Position numbers and translations under genes: made by a program. Shown here piece after piece: positions 38,701-50,100 of a stretch of 64,000 nucleotides of DNA. The notes below the pieces were generated by a model. That model had not been told where the DNA came from and ran no database searches. It saw only the letters and a list, made by a program, of their open reading frames with translations. The stretch lies in the NCBI RefSeq assembly GCF_901933205.1, contig NC_044573.1:88432546-88496545 (forward strand), in the 5' to 3' direction. The DNA is from Camarhynchus parvulus (lineage: Eukaryota; Chordata; Aves; Passeriformes; Thraupidae). Within the stretch, counting starts at the first letter, position 1. Each line of letters starts with the position of its first letter.

Positions 38701-40201
38701 CAAGCAGGTAATAGAAAACCCTCTTTATTTCAGCTTGAATTTTTACAAAGAATAAAGAAAAGACTCATTCCTACCACTAGGAACATCTTCATTTCTATTC
38801 TGTCATTTCCTCTTTTATGTCTCTTTTACTGGGCTGCATTTCATGACTGTCATTATCACAGCACACAAGCTCCTGCCTATATAGTACCACTGACATGCAG
38901 TCCCATGAAGATTGAGTACTACATGAAAAACACAAGGCCATATCTCTACAGCACTGCAAGCATCTCTGTGAGCTTACTGGTTGATGTGTAGACTGTGTGT
39001 TTTACAGAGGCAACAACATTTCTATTTTCTTGATTTCATGCTGGAAAGTGACTGAATGGGTATCATTGCAAAATTCCACAATAGCCAAACCTTTGAGAGG
39101 AATGTGGCTTTATGGCCATATAGAAAAGAAAAAGAAAAAAAAAAAGAAAAAAAATGGAGGTTTTTTTCTGGGGTTTTTTGTGGTTTTTTTTTTGATAGAG
39201 CTACAAAGACAAGTTGTATTGTGTCAGATGCACAGAAATGTTCTTATTCTACTCCAACAACTTCCAGTTGGTCATGACCTTTTGGCTACTGGGAAAATTT
39301 CTCCCATTTCTTCATCTCCTACTTGAACAATTAGGAAGGACAATATGGTTGTGTCTTGCTAAACATATGTTCATCAGGCACTATTCCCCATTCTTCTGAA
39401 ATAACAGTAAACATTACTCTCTAAGATAATTGTTTCCCTCACATAAGCAGGAAATTGAAGCTGCATAATGGAGCAAAGTCATGTGAGTATTACCAACTCA
39501 CCAGCGAGAAATCAAGGCTTAATTGCATTATGACAGCAGAGGACATAATCTGCCCAGAAGTCTGCACAATTCATAAGGAGAATGCGGTAAATACATGCCA
39601 TATCAAATTTTTCTGCACAAAGTGTAATTCACTTACTGACTTTGTTTGGAATTAGCATCTTCCAAACATATTTAAATATGCTGGAGGTATAAAAGTACAC
39701 GATACCTTCACCCAGGGAGGCCCTCAGAAAATGTTATTTCCCCTATATAAGAAACTTTAGTAGGTATATCATCAACTATATGAAACATTTCTGTGTAGAT
39801 CATGAGTTCATAATCCTTTGAACCACAGAATATTACTTGGAAATTATTCTTTCCCTTAAGATTACTTAAAATACACTTTGCTTGGTCTAATGCCTAGAAT
39901 TTGGTATCTAGCACAAAACCAGTATTTCACAGGGACTTCAAATCAAGAGCACATCACTACAGAAAAGATATCTAAAACATTACTGGACTGCTTAACAGGG
40001 TAGTTAAAGGGTGAAATGCTATCACTTCATTCCACTTCCACCACTGAAACAGAGAACGTTTCTTTTAAATTATCTTATATGCTCTCCATTACTGGATGGC
40101 AGTGTTTCACTTACATTCACTATCACCTGGCCCACAGGATTCCTCCATAGAGACAATAATTTTTCCTTCAATCCCAGGGCATCCACTAGTTAACAGAACT
40201 T
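32625..40201 (-). CDS. SPACA1: SPACA1-like gene, partial multi-exon model
   Basis: A minus-strand gene is assembled from six candidate exons, listed separately. From 5' to 3' they are 40201-40115, 38918-38830, 37594-37445, 35253-35146, about 33270-33120 (transmembrane) and 32740-32625 (cytoplasmic). The first four join in phase without a stop and have good donors and acceptors. The encoded segments match, in order, regions of human SPACA1 as I remember it: the TNGCPG region, the cysteine/tryptophan region, the segment around a shared Ile-Ile-Leu, and the membrane span. SPACA1 is a single-pass acrosomal membrane protein of sperm needed for normal acrosome shaping in mouse. In human it is the convergent neighbour of CNR1, the arrangement seen here. 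The 5' exons including the signal peptide were not found, and the joint into the transmembrane exon does not close in frame. It may be intact with a missed small exon, or decaying. Confidence 0.6.
33120..33270 (-). CDS. SPACA1: SPACA1-like transmembrane exon (5' edge uncertain)
   Basis: The frame encodes a basic juxtamembrane stretch (arginine-rich, ending SRRIRTK) followed by about 24 hydrophobic residues (VILVFFLVTGIIATVGVIFA and on) ending in LHW. Aligned without gaps to the human SPACA1 membrane span from memory, about 12 of 31 positions are identical, including the closing tryptophan. The donor splits that tryptophan codon (TG then GTAGCT) and the next exon supplies the G. The acceptor is not settled. 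The strongest nearby one (after 33340) would introduce in-frame TAA codons. Confidence 0.5.
35146..35253 (-). CDS. SPACA1: SPACA1-like exon X (membrane-proximal ectodomain)
   Basis: A 108-base exon, phase 0 to phase 0 and open throughout, has a pyrimidine-containing acceptor (ctctttgtaaccttacctgtaag) and a consensus donor (T then GTGAGTC). It joins exon C in frame. Its start, LKVFERHVLAV, resembles human LEVRKESHPLAF with one gap. The later part is less similar. It is preferred over two other candidate exons at 36.6-36.9 kb, which have stops or phase clashes. Confidence 0.45.
37402..37426. repeat. (AT)n-rich tract
   Basis: Short alternating AT run with an ATAATA interruption. It lies just beyond the donor of SPACA1-like exon C, inside the following intron. 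Confidence 0.8.
37445..37594 (-). CDS. SPACA1: SPACA1-like exon C
   Basis: A 150-base, 50-codon exon, phase 0 to phase 0, opens after a tacgtatgcag acceptor and ends at a consensus donor (G then GTGAGTT). Only one of its three frames is open. It encodes a hydrophilic, glutamine-rich stretch around SQEEMRKIIL; human SPACA1 has an Ile-Ile-Leu after a similar glutamine-rich run. The exon seems to carry about 20 more residues than the human protein in this region, so homology over its first half is weak. Exon status is better supported than detailed homology. Confidence 0.6.
38830..38918 (-). CDS. SPACA1: SPACA1-like exon B (cysteine/tryptophan segment)
   Basis: An 89-base exon lies between a strong acceptor (ttgtgtttttcatgtag) and a donor (A then GTAAAAG). 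It completes the codon left open by exon A (T plus TA, leucine) and then reads 29 codons to phase 0. Its CQWYYIGRS...CSP pattern lines up with human CGWGKPISES...HTSP, with shared C, W, I, S, L, V, S and P in order. The phase fit with both neighbours is strong support that this is a real exon. Confidence 0.65.
39121..39201. repeat. A-run followed by T-run
   Basis: An A-rich block (about 39121-39153) is followed within ten bases by a T-rich block (about 39161-39200). The two could pair imperfectly as a hairpin. It lies in an intron of the SPACA1-like model. No flanking retroposon was recognised. Confidence 0.7.
40115..40201 (-). CDS. SPACA1: SPACA1-like exon A (GCPG / EES-CGPG segment)
   Basis: The exon reads 28 codons including VLLTSGCPGIEGKIIVSMEE followed by SCGPGDSE. 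Human SPACA1, from memory, has the closely parallel stretch VILTNGCPGGESK...VEECRGPTD, which is the basis of the gene call. The donor (T then GTAAGTG) is strong and leaves one base over. The acceptor is uncertain. Extending upstream past the TTTGAG at 40202-40207 would bring in an in-frame TGA, so I start the exon there, but a better pyrimidine tract ends about 18 bases further upstream. Some cysteines of the human protein are not kept. Confidence 0.7.
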
Positions 40202-40299
40202 CTCAAAGACTGATCCCCTTGAGGGGAAAAGAAAAATCTTTCTTCATTTCCTTCATATTCTATTTTTGCTTTCTTTCTCTTTATCCTTGCTGTTAATAC

Positions 40300-42326
40300 G
40301 ATGTTCCTACCAAACACCAGGCAAAACAGACTTCAGGCTGCCTGCTAAAGCTATCCCATGCTGCTGTCTAAGATTCAATACAACATCCACTTCTGTCAGA
40401 CTCTGCACCCTACAGAGACAGATTCTTCGGATAGTCATGCGTCAGAAAAGGAACTGAAAATTAATTCAAGACTTTTCTTGCAGCATAAACACTTAAAAGA
40501 AACTAATATATGTTCTGCAAAACAGTTCATTCACTTTAAATATCAAAGCATTCAGGATCCTGGCCTTTAAATGCTCATATCAGATGGCACAGACTTCCAA
40601 CTCAGTCTACTTCCAGTCTTGTGACTGACTGAGTGTCTTCAACTCCCACCAAGGTCAGCAGAAACCAAAGGCACTGAAATCCTGAAGGCACTGGAACTGG
40701 GGAGTCTGAAGTTAGCTAGCAGTGACCAAGAGTGCATGATACAGGAATACCACCAACAGCCTCCAAAATGAAGCCTATCAGAGCACAGAGGGTGATGATG
40801 GGTAATATAAAGTTTCTTACAAGAAACAGGTGAAATAATGTGTTTACCACCTGGATCGGTGGGTCTTACTGAAGACAACAGGAGGTAACCTATGACATGT
40901 ATGAAGCTAAAGAAAATTCATACAAAACACTGAAGGAAGCAAAAAAATGTTTGCTTTCACTATCAGGATTTCAATGGGAACATCCTCATTTTAACAATTA
41001 CACATATATTCAAAACAAGTGCTATAATTGTTTTTGCCAAACAGTATGTACACAGTCCATTGGAATGACATAGCTTGTGGGGGAGGCAAGAATAATATGC
41101 TTAGGCCCAGTAAACACTGAAGGTTTTGTCATTTTTCCAGAAACATTTTGCTTACTAATAGACATGGAAAAAGGAGAGTTAAAACCCCTTTGAAGTGGAA
41201 TAATAAACAGGAAATTGGTTTGAATATTGCACTTATGATACATCTGCCTTCCTTAAATGTGTATTATAGAAATAAATGGATTTCAGAATGTTTCAGAGAT
41301 GCCATGCAAATCATGTGACAGAACTTCAAATGACAGAGGGAGACACCACCACTTACTGAAAATTACACAGAACGAGGATCGTTTTCTGTTCCAGAGAATG
41401 TCTCATAGATGTAGAGACAGAGGTGTAGATGGCAGTGAACTGACACCTTTATTAAAGGCATTCCTCTTTCTTTAGTGCCATGTGGGTTGTTCTAGCCAAG
41501 AAAAAGACAGGAAATCTATGAAAAGATAAAAGGCTGACTTGATAAAATCTGGGTGCTGGGCAACTGTAGTCACACTCACCAGGAAAAAATTTCACCATGT
41601 CTTATCTATGGCAATATTAAAATTTGAGGAGTATATCGTTCTCAAAGTGTTGGTGAATAAAAACTGTTTTAATTAGATCTGCAAGTTCTTTCGGTACTTC
41701 TCTCTGCCTCTTCCTTTTGGAAAGCTTTTTCTTTCATTTCTATGTTTCATTCCCCCACATCTTCTTAGCTGCTGCCAGTGCTGAGGAAATTAACTACTGA
41801 AATGCTCTAGCAAATTAAGTCTTAACTTCAACAAGTCACACAATCTAAACTAAAAGAAAAGTGGCCGCACTGCATTAAAATAAATTCCCTAAATGAAATT
41901 CACCCTAATGAAATGTAAGTTAACAGTCTGCAAGAGGGATGGTGAAGAGACACGACCCACACAGAACTGAATAATTTGCAATACCAAATCAGCAGTTCTG
42001 AGAGAAATCTAGAGGTAAGAGGGCACAAAACAATTAGATCATAAAGACCCTAAGGCAAAACTGAGGAAAGTATGACAAGACACCATTAACATATGTTTTA
42101 ATCATGCTTTAATGCCTCTGTAAATCTGGATTAAAGAAACAATGGATCTGAGCCCCAACATTACTGAAAAGAAAAAAAAAAAGAGAAAATTGAGGTAGTT
42201 CAGAAATCAAGAAATATAAAGGACTAGATAGATGAATCCAGGAAATAAGGACTGTGAAGGAGACAAATGGTTCACAGTATTACTGGAAGAACCAAGAAGC
42301 TGCCTTTCAGCCTTTCAAAAGACAAA
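40300..42326. other. Region expected to hold the 5' part of the SPACA1-like gene
   Basis: No confident feature. Weak minus-strand exon candidates are a 36-37-base block near 40872-40907, between a ttttctttag acceptor and a GTAAGACC donor, and a 26-base block near 41579-41604 ending at a strong GTGAGTGTG donor. Neither gives a clear match to the start of SPACA1. The signal-peptide exon was not found here or beyond. Confidence 0.35.
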
Positions 42327-44100
42327 CATAGAATCATAGAATGGTTTGGGTTGGAAGTGACCTTAAAGATCTTCTAGTTCCAGCCCCTCTGCCATGGGCA
42401 GGTACATCTTCCACACAGACCATGCTGCTCAAAGCCTGATTCAGCCTGACTTTGAACACTTGCAGGAATGGAATATCCACTTCTCTGGGCAACAAGTTCC
42501 AGTGCCTCATCACTCTCATAGTCAAAAATTTCTTCCTAATACCTTATAAAAATCTGCCCCTTTGTCCTACCACTACATGCCCTTGTAAAAAGTTCCTCTC
42601 CAGCTTTCTTGTAGGCCCCTCTTAAGTACTGGAAACTTTTATTAGGTCTCTCCAAAAGCCTTCTCTTCTCCATGCTCAACAACCCCAGCTCACTCAGCCT
42701 GTTTTTCATAGGAGAGATGCTCCAGCCCTCTGATCATCTTTATGGTCCTCCCCTGGGCTTGCTCCAGCAGGTCCACATCCTTCTGATGCTGGGGCCCCAG
42801 AGATGGATGCAGTACTCTGGGTGGGGTCTCACAAGAGCAGAGCAGAGGGGCAGAATCACCTCTCTCAATCTGCTGGTCACACTCCTTTTGATTCAGCCCA
42901 GGACATGGCTGGCTTTCACATCACCCCCAAAGCCTTCTCCTCAGGGCTGCTCTCAATCCATTCTCCACCCAGTCTGTGTTTGTGCTTGGGATTGCCCTGA
43001 CCCAGGGGGAGGACCCTGCACTTGGCTCTGTTGAACGTCATGATGTTCCCTCAGACCCACCTCTCAAGCCTGTCCAGGTCCCTCTGGATAACATCCCTTC
43101 CCTCCAGTGTGCTGACTGCTCCGTGCAGCTTGGTGTCATTGACAAACTTCCTATGGGTGCACTCAGTCCCACTGTCCATGTTGCTGAGAAAGGTGTGAAA
43201 CAGCACTGATCCCAACACCGAGTCCTGAGGAACGCCACTCATCACTGGGCATTGAGCTGTTGACAGGAAATCTTTGAGAATGACTATCCAACAAATTCCT
43301 TATCCACTGAGTGATCCATCCATCAAATTCAATTTAGAGACAAGGATGTCATGTGGGACAGTGTCACAAGTCCAAGTAGATGACATCAGTTACTCTTTCC
43401 TTATTTACCACAGATGTAACCCCAACACATAAAGCCATCAAATTTGTCAGGTGCAATTTTCCTTTAGTGAATGCCACTAGTCATCTCCTTGTTTTCCACG
43501 TGCCTTAGCATAGCTCCCAGAGGGATCTTCTCCATGATCTTGCTGGGCACTGAGGTGAGACTGACAAGCCTGTAGATCCCCAGATCTCTCTTATTTAAAA
43601 TAGGGATTATTTTTCCACTTTTCCAAACAATGGGAACTTTACTGGACTCACAACTTCTCAAATATGATGGACAGTGGCTTAGCCAGTTCCTCCACCCTCA
43701 GAACACACAGATGCATCTCATCTGGTCCTATGGACTTGTACACCTTCAGGTCTCAGACCTGATCTACCCCCAGAACCCCCAACTTTGCCTTCTCTGACAT
43801 GCGTTGTACAACTGGAGCACTTGTTGGTGAAGACCAAGGCAAAAGGGTTGAGTACCACAGCTTCTTCCATGTCCTGCATAACCAGGTCTCCTTCTGGAGA
43901 GGAGCCACATTTTTTCTAGTCTTCCTTTTATCACCAAAGAGCCTATAGAAGCTTTTCTTCTTCTCCTTGATATCTCTGGACAGATTTAATTCCTACCAGG
44001 GTTTTAGCTTTCCTAACCTGAACCCTGGACAACTTCTCAGTATTCTTCCCAAGCTACCTGTCCTTGCTTCCGCCCTCTGTAGGCTTCCTGGTCAACCCAC
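42327..44100 (-). mobile_element. CR1 LINE, 5'-truncated, degenerate reverse transcriptase
   Basis: About 1.8 kb of a CR1 retrotransposon on the minus strand. The 3' end is at 42327 (catagaatcatagaatgg, reverse complement of the ATTCTATG tail). Inside, minus-strand frames carry reverse-transcriptase signatures in order: a YRLVSLTSVPSKIMEK block (43464-43661), then [12 protein letters not shown], the catalytic-region equivalent reading FVNDT rather than the expected FADDT, and LEGRDVIQRDLDRLERW (43051-43245). The upstream part (43670-44100) corresponds to the linker between endonuclease and reverse transcriptase. Frames are broken by stops and shifts, and the endonuclease is missing. It is a dead copy. 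Confidence 0.93.
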
Positions 44101-47100
44101 AAAATCATTAACTCTGAGATAAAGCTGAGACAAAATTTAGGGGAATTCCCTTAAAACAAAGCACATTTCAGACATGTGGTCACATAAGGACAAAAGAAAC
44201 AGATTTTTATTATCTGAAAGATGTATGCATTGGAGAAATTAGGCTTTTAAGAGTATGGGCATACATATATTGCATCAGTATATGGAACACATAAGCAGAA
44301 TTGAAATTATGAAGTGAAGAATAAAAAATATTAAAGAATGTAGAAGTAAAATATATCTGTGACACCATTTTCTCTTTGTCCTTTGAACCATGGGTTTGGC
44401 TGCATAGCACCATATTGAGTGGGGGGAAGTGTACCCTGTATTTTAGGTCTCTGTTCCGGAGAGTCCACAAGATTTAGCAGGTTTTGTGTCTGGTGGTTAT
44501 TTGGTGTTATTTCCTGACTATTGCTGTTCTGATTGTTAGCAAACTGTTACTTTTTCATTTACATCTACTCATAATCATTCCTTATTGGTGGAAAGGGATT
44601 GGTTGAAACTATAAAGGGAGGCAACTCATTCCACAGTGTTGTCCTTTAAATTGTCCCAAAGCAAGACAATCTCTCAAACCCATAATGTCATAAGATGTGA
44701 AATAGGATGGAATCAAGCAGGCTCAATCAATGGAAATATGAAAAACTGACCGAATAAAATATAAAGGCATATGCTAGAAAACATCAGATAGATGGGGACA
44801 AAAACTTGCGTCTCTTTCTTTTTTTCCATGGTCTCAGGAGAAGCTGAATTTGTTTAGGAAAAAAATAGCATTTCTGATTCAAGACTACTTCCTAAGTAAT
44901 ATAATTACCACCTCACAGCAGTTTCTATCATCACGTCAAATGTAGAATTGTCTCCTTAGGGCTCATCTCGTTTTTCCACTCTCCCTTTCTACTTCAGAAT
45001 GATACCTCTCCTCTCTATTGCACGATTTATAAATTGTGTAAATGTGGAATACAGAACAGGCTACTGCAGGAAAGCAATTTTTTGGCAATATTGTATGTGG
45101 GAAGACATCTGTGAGAAGCATCAGAAGATCTTTCATCTTCTGAACATCTCACAGATGTTCACAAATAGCGAAAATTGTTACTTAGGGGAAGGCAGCTCAT
45201 GTGCCAATAAACGCAGGGAACTGGTTTAAAATAGGAGCTCGCAGGCTGTGAAATTAATAAAACAACAGATCTGACCTAAAATCCTAATGACAATCAGCCT
45301 GATTGTTTTTGTTAATTATAGTTATTGGCAATTGAAATCAATGAGAGGTGAATGAGGGCAAGCAAATTACAACTGCTAAATTGCTTCTGTTAGCATTTTT
45401 TTCCTTTTTTCCAAAACCAAATGACAATATGTTTTATTCATCTGCTTTGTTACTTACCACGTGTAACTGCATTCTCCAAATCCTACTTCTTTGAACACAG
45501 TGGCATTCAGACCTGAATACAAAGTCTGAAGTTACATATGTAATACAATGACGGGCTGAAATGCCCAATTAACAGTAAATTCACTCCTTGAAATCTTTCC
45601 CACTTAAAGTAAAATTATGAAATTTGCCAACATTCTTGCTTTCACTAACTAGACCAGAAAAACAAGACATTTATGAAACTTACTGTAACATCTAGTGTGA
45701 AGAGCATTCATGTTTAAACTGTGAGATGATTATTTAAAAGAAAAAATGTATTTTTCTTATAAATGAGTCTATGGTGTTAAATTAGCCTTCTGAATGCTCT
45801 CAGAAGTGTAGTGTCTAGCTTCTATGCAAATTATAGGTCTTCTCTGAAAAGACTTGAGAAAATTTTCATTAGACAATATTCAATTAGCTAGTTTCCTTGT
45901 TCTTTCTGGCTAACATATGCCTTCCCACTTGATTTTTCCTTCATCACTCTTCAAGGTCAGGTTTACACAGCCAGCACAAAGATGAGTCAACTAGGTACAG
46001 TATTTTAATTAGGGACTAGCGTTTTAATCACTGTGATTGGGGTCCTTCCATTTTTAATGGTGTTTTGAGGTTCCAAAATGTGTAAAAGCAAAAGGTTCTC
46101 ATCTCCATATGGGGTTCAAATCTGAATTATATATTTATTCCTAATAATGCAGTTTGTCTGTTTGTAATCATACTGAGATACAGTAACTGTTCCACAGAGA
46201 AACTACCTTAGTGAATCTCCTTTGGAAATGATTAATTAAATAAGCAGTAGGTCTTTTCAATCCTTCCAAATGCAGACAGAAAACCACTATGACTGTTTTT
46301 ACAAGTCTACACTGCCAGTCCCGCCTACTCAGAAAATTTTTTTCTGATAACAAATACTTACCACTGTAAAGTTTGCTTTCACTGTTTCTCATTTTTTATA
46401 TTCAAGATTTATGTTTACAGAACATTATTTCTGTGCAGCAATGCAAGTTTATATATCACTTCTTGCTACTAAATCCCTGAGTAGCATTTACAGTTTTCAC
46501 ATACTATCCTAAAGTTTGAATTTCTCAGGTTAAAATGAATGGAACCATTTCTCTTTCAGTAAGTGATACACAAATATAAAACCTTTATCCTTCCATTGTA
46601 AAGGATTTACTCTGCAGCAGCAGGGTGCATTCTCTACTCTTTTCCTCAACATTATAAATGAGCCATCAAAATCTTAATCTTCTGTTATCTCTGTCTCTAT
46701 GGTTTTGACATTTACTTCAGCATATAAGCTGTGCTCGTCAGACCGGTTTTGTGGTGTACACACAACAATCCTTAAACAATAACCCTCCAGCTGAATGATA
46801 AAATATCCAGCCTTAGCCAAAACATAATGAAAAATGTTGTAAAATCCTATGAAAGCAGAGACAGCCTTTAAAACGGTTAATGTATCCTCTAACTCTATCT
46901 TTAATTAGCTAAAAAAACCTTTAGAAAATGGTCCTCACCATGGATGTTCTATCATGCTTCCCTTAGCTTCTTTTAAATTGATGGGGTAAACTTTCAACTG
47001 TCTTGTCTGGTGACAACTACCATAGTGCAGCAGAGAGCTGGAGGAGAACTTAAGGATCCTGTCTACAGTCTAAATACAATCCTGCTTAAAAATATTTGCT

Positions 47101-50100
47101 TTCATCTTGGTACAATGGGGGTGCTCTTGTTTCCTTGTGCAGAATAAACAAACACACAAAAACAAATGGGAGAGAGGACTAGGACAGCTTCAGATTATGT
47201 AAATTCTCAGCACAACAGACTTCTAAGAATTCATATCAGATTACAGTATGCCCCAAACATCTACCCTGAAAGGAGGCATTACAGTAATTCAGTTTTGAGG
47301 TCGCAAGCTGATTGTAGCCACAGCAGGGTGTCATCATATCAGAAAGGAGAAGATGTCATTTCCCATCCAGAAACAAATTTTAAAAAAAACAACAAAAAAA
47401 ACCCCCAAAAACCAGCAAAACCAAAACGAAACAAAAACCCCAAACAAAACTTTAGAAACAAGAAGAGACAAAAAACATCAGGTATTACTAATAGGAAGTT
47501 GAGGTACTTTGCTAATCAGGGAAAGCAAACTTCTAATAATAGTTGAAGATACCAACCATGATATCCTTTCAGCATGCTCCTGGCTGCAGGAGAACCACAA
47601 TGTGCAGCATGGCTCTTTTTTTTAAAGATTCAAAATGATGAACTGACTGTAGCTCTAAATAAAAAAGATACTTCATTTTCTAAGTAGTATTACTCCAAAT
47701 AAACATTTAAACACATCTAAACATTAAAAGCAGATAGATTCTAAATTAGCAAGTTAATCAGGAAACCCCAATCCTGATTTTTGATGTAATGAAATTTATT
47801 TTAAAAGCCACTAAAAGAAACTTGGAGGAAAATCGGATCATTGAAGATAACATAATACTTTTTATATGAATTACATGAACTTCCAATGCCAATATCACAA
47901 TATTGGCATAAAGTCTTGTATTGATTTCCTCAATTGCATTTCCTCCATCCATTTTAGTTGAACCAAAATGTTAAGAAAGCTTCCGGTAAGAAACTACAGA
48001 TCTTTCTACTTATATAAGATGTCTGGTTCCAGTTGCATCAGGTTCAGATAAAAATATGGTGTTAGCCCTACGCAAAAAGAATTATGTATATAAGCTTCCA
48101 TTAGCATTAATAGGAGTTATATATGTAAATCCCACACATGCTGTGATAAGAATGTGCTAAGAAACTGCATTTACATTCCTGTCAGGGGGCTGCAATTAGT
48201 ACCAGCACAGCAAAGGCAGCTTGTATTCCTCTCGACATTTGGAAGCCTTGTAAAACCTGTGTAGAACAGCAATCTTTTCCATTACACCCCGTTTTAATTA
48301 CAAGCCACATCACAGCATACGTGCAAAATATTTTGATAAACTCTTTAAAAGCCCACAGAAGTCCTACTAAAAATGTCCACTGAGAGCACTCAAAGTTATG
48401 TTTGTGAACCTGGTGGGAACTCACTTATTCCTGAGCTGGGCTTTTCTTTTTACCAAGTATTGTGGCTTTAGGACTTAGGGAGTCCTGAAGGTCAATGTGC
48501 AGAGGGGAGAGGGAGCAGCCTGACTCCAGTCCCAAAGTGGTAAGACAAGTGGCAGTGAAGGGGATGTGAGCTTCCCAGGATGGAAACCTTTCCATCGGCA
48601 GTTGGCTTAGCACTTGAGAGCACATCACCTCTGAACCTGTGCAATTTGTTGCTTGATGGTGGGCGGAGGGGTTTGCAGGGATCTGACTGCCAGTAGCCCC
48701 CTGTTTTGGCTATGAGACTGAAGAGTAGACCCAGAGTTTTCCCTGTCTCCCCAGCTCCTCCCTTCAGGAGTGCCCTGTGGTGGCTTAATAATACACCCTG
48801 ACACCTTCCCACTGCTAGCAGATGACACCAGGGAGACATTGCTGCATGGCTCAGGAAGCCTGCAAGTTGCAGCTTGACAGGAGAGAACACCCACTCTCCC
48901 TGCAGCCCAGCTGTGTGACCCCTGACTCCAGAGAGGCAAGTTCTCCTCAGTGGGAGTGGGATCACTGCATCTGCAGGAGTATCCATGAGGCAGAAGTGCA
49001 GGCAGTTCTGTGCTTCTGTGCCTGCATGCCCATGTGGGCTGGCAGGTCCAGGGACTATGAGGTCCTAGGTCCACGCTGGCAGCCAGAGTGAGAGCTGTTT
49101 GTGGCCCCTTGGTCTGTGTCCCTCGTGTTGGGGCACAAATTCCATTGAGTTGAATGGGGGGCAAACTGAGAGGCACCAAAAGAACCTCACAGCTGGCTAT
49201 AGATGGTCCAGGATAATAACATTTTGGTTATGCTGAGGAATCTCAGTTCTTCTCCGAAGTCCAGAAAAGGCAGATTTAGATTCAAGCTTGTGTAGCTGAC
49301 TCCAGTTTCTTAAAATACTACCCTAGGATCTCCACAGCACCTTTCAAGCCCCCATCTACCAGAGCCCTGTGCAGACCTAAGAAGTTCACTCACGCTCAGG
49401 AAGCTGGCTCTTGCATATGATGGGCACATCAGACAACAGGATGCAGGGTCAGCAGGAGAGAATATAAGAGCCTGCTTTCAATAAGCTTCCCTGCTATCCA
49501 AAACCAGTTTTTCGAAGTGATATTCTCACATTTCACAGAGAATCCATGTTGATAAGCTGTACTTTGGTGTTCAGAAAGCCTCTGCAGATGTCCCAGGCTA
49601 TCTGGGCTGGAACTTCCTCCTCAGTGATTATGTCTTCCTCCAGAAATTGCATTTCCCCAGGACACAGAAATGCAGCCACCAGCCAATGTGGGATTACTTG
49701 TGAGTGCAGAGCTGGGCCTGGGCTCTGAAATTTGCTTTCATGTGAGTTGAAAATGAATAGAGCTTTGCCTACCTTTGAGTCTACTCATGTATTTTATCTG
49801 TTTGATTTAGCCTTTCCTTAAAAATTTGTTGCCAGTACACCTACTTTCACTTATGCAACAGGAAACATGGAAGGAAATTCCTTGACCTGATCAAGCTACT
49901 TACCTAAAAGCAAGAAGAAAGGTTGTTACTTTTATAAAATACTTGGAAGGCTCTCAGATATTGGAGGCAGAGGAAGCTAGATAAGTGGGAAAATACTATT
50001 TGATGGATAATGAATCATCATTCAGTAAAGTTCATTCATGAAACTGTCAAAGATGATGCTGTCAAAATAATAATTGTATCCTTTATAATAGCTTCCATTT

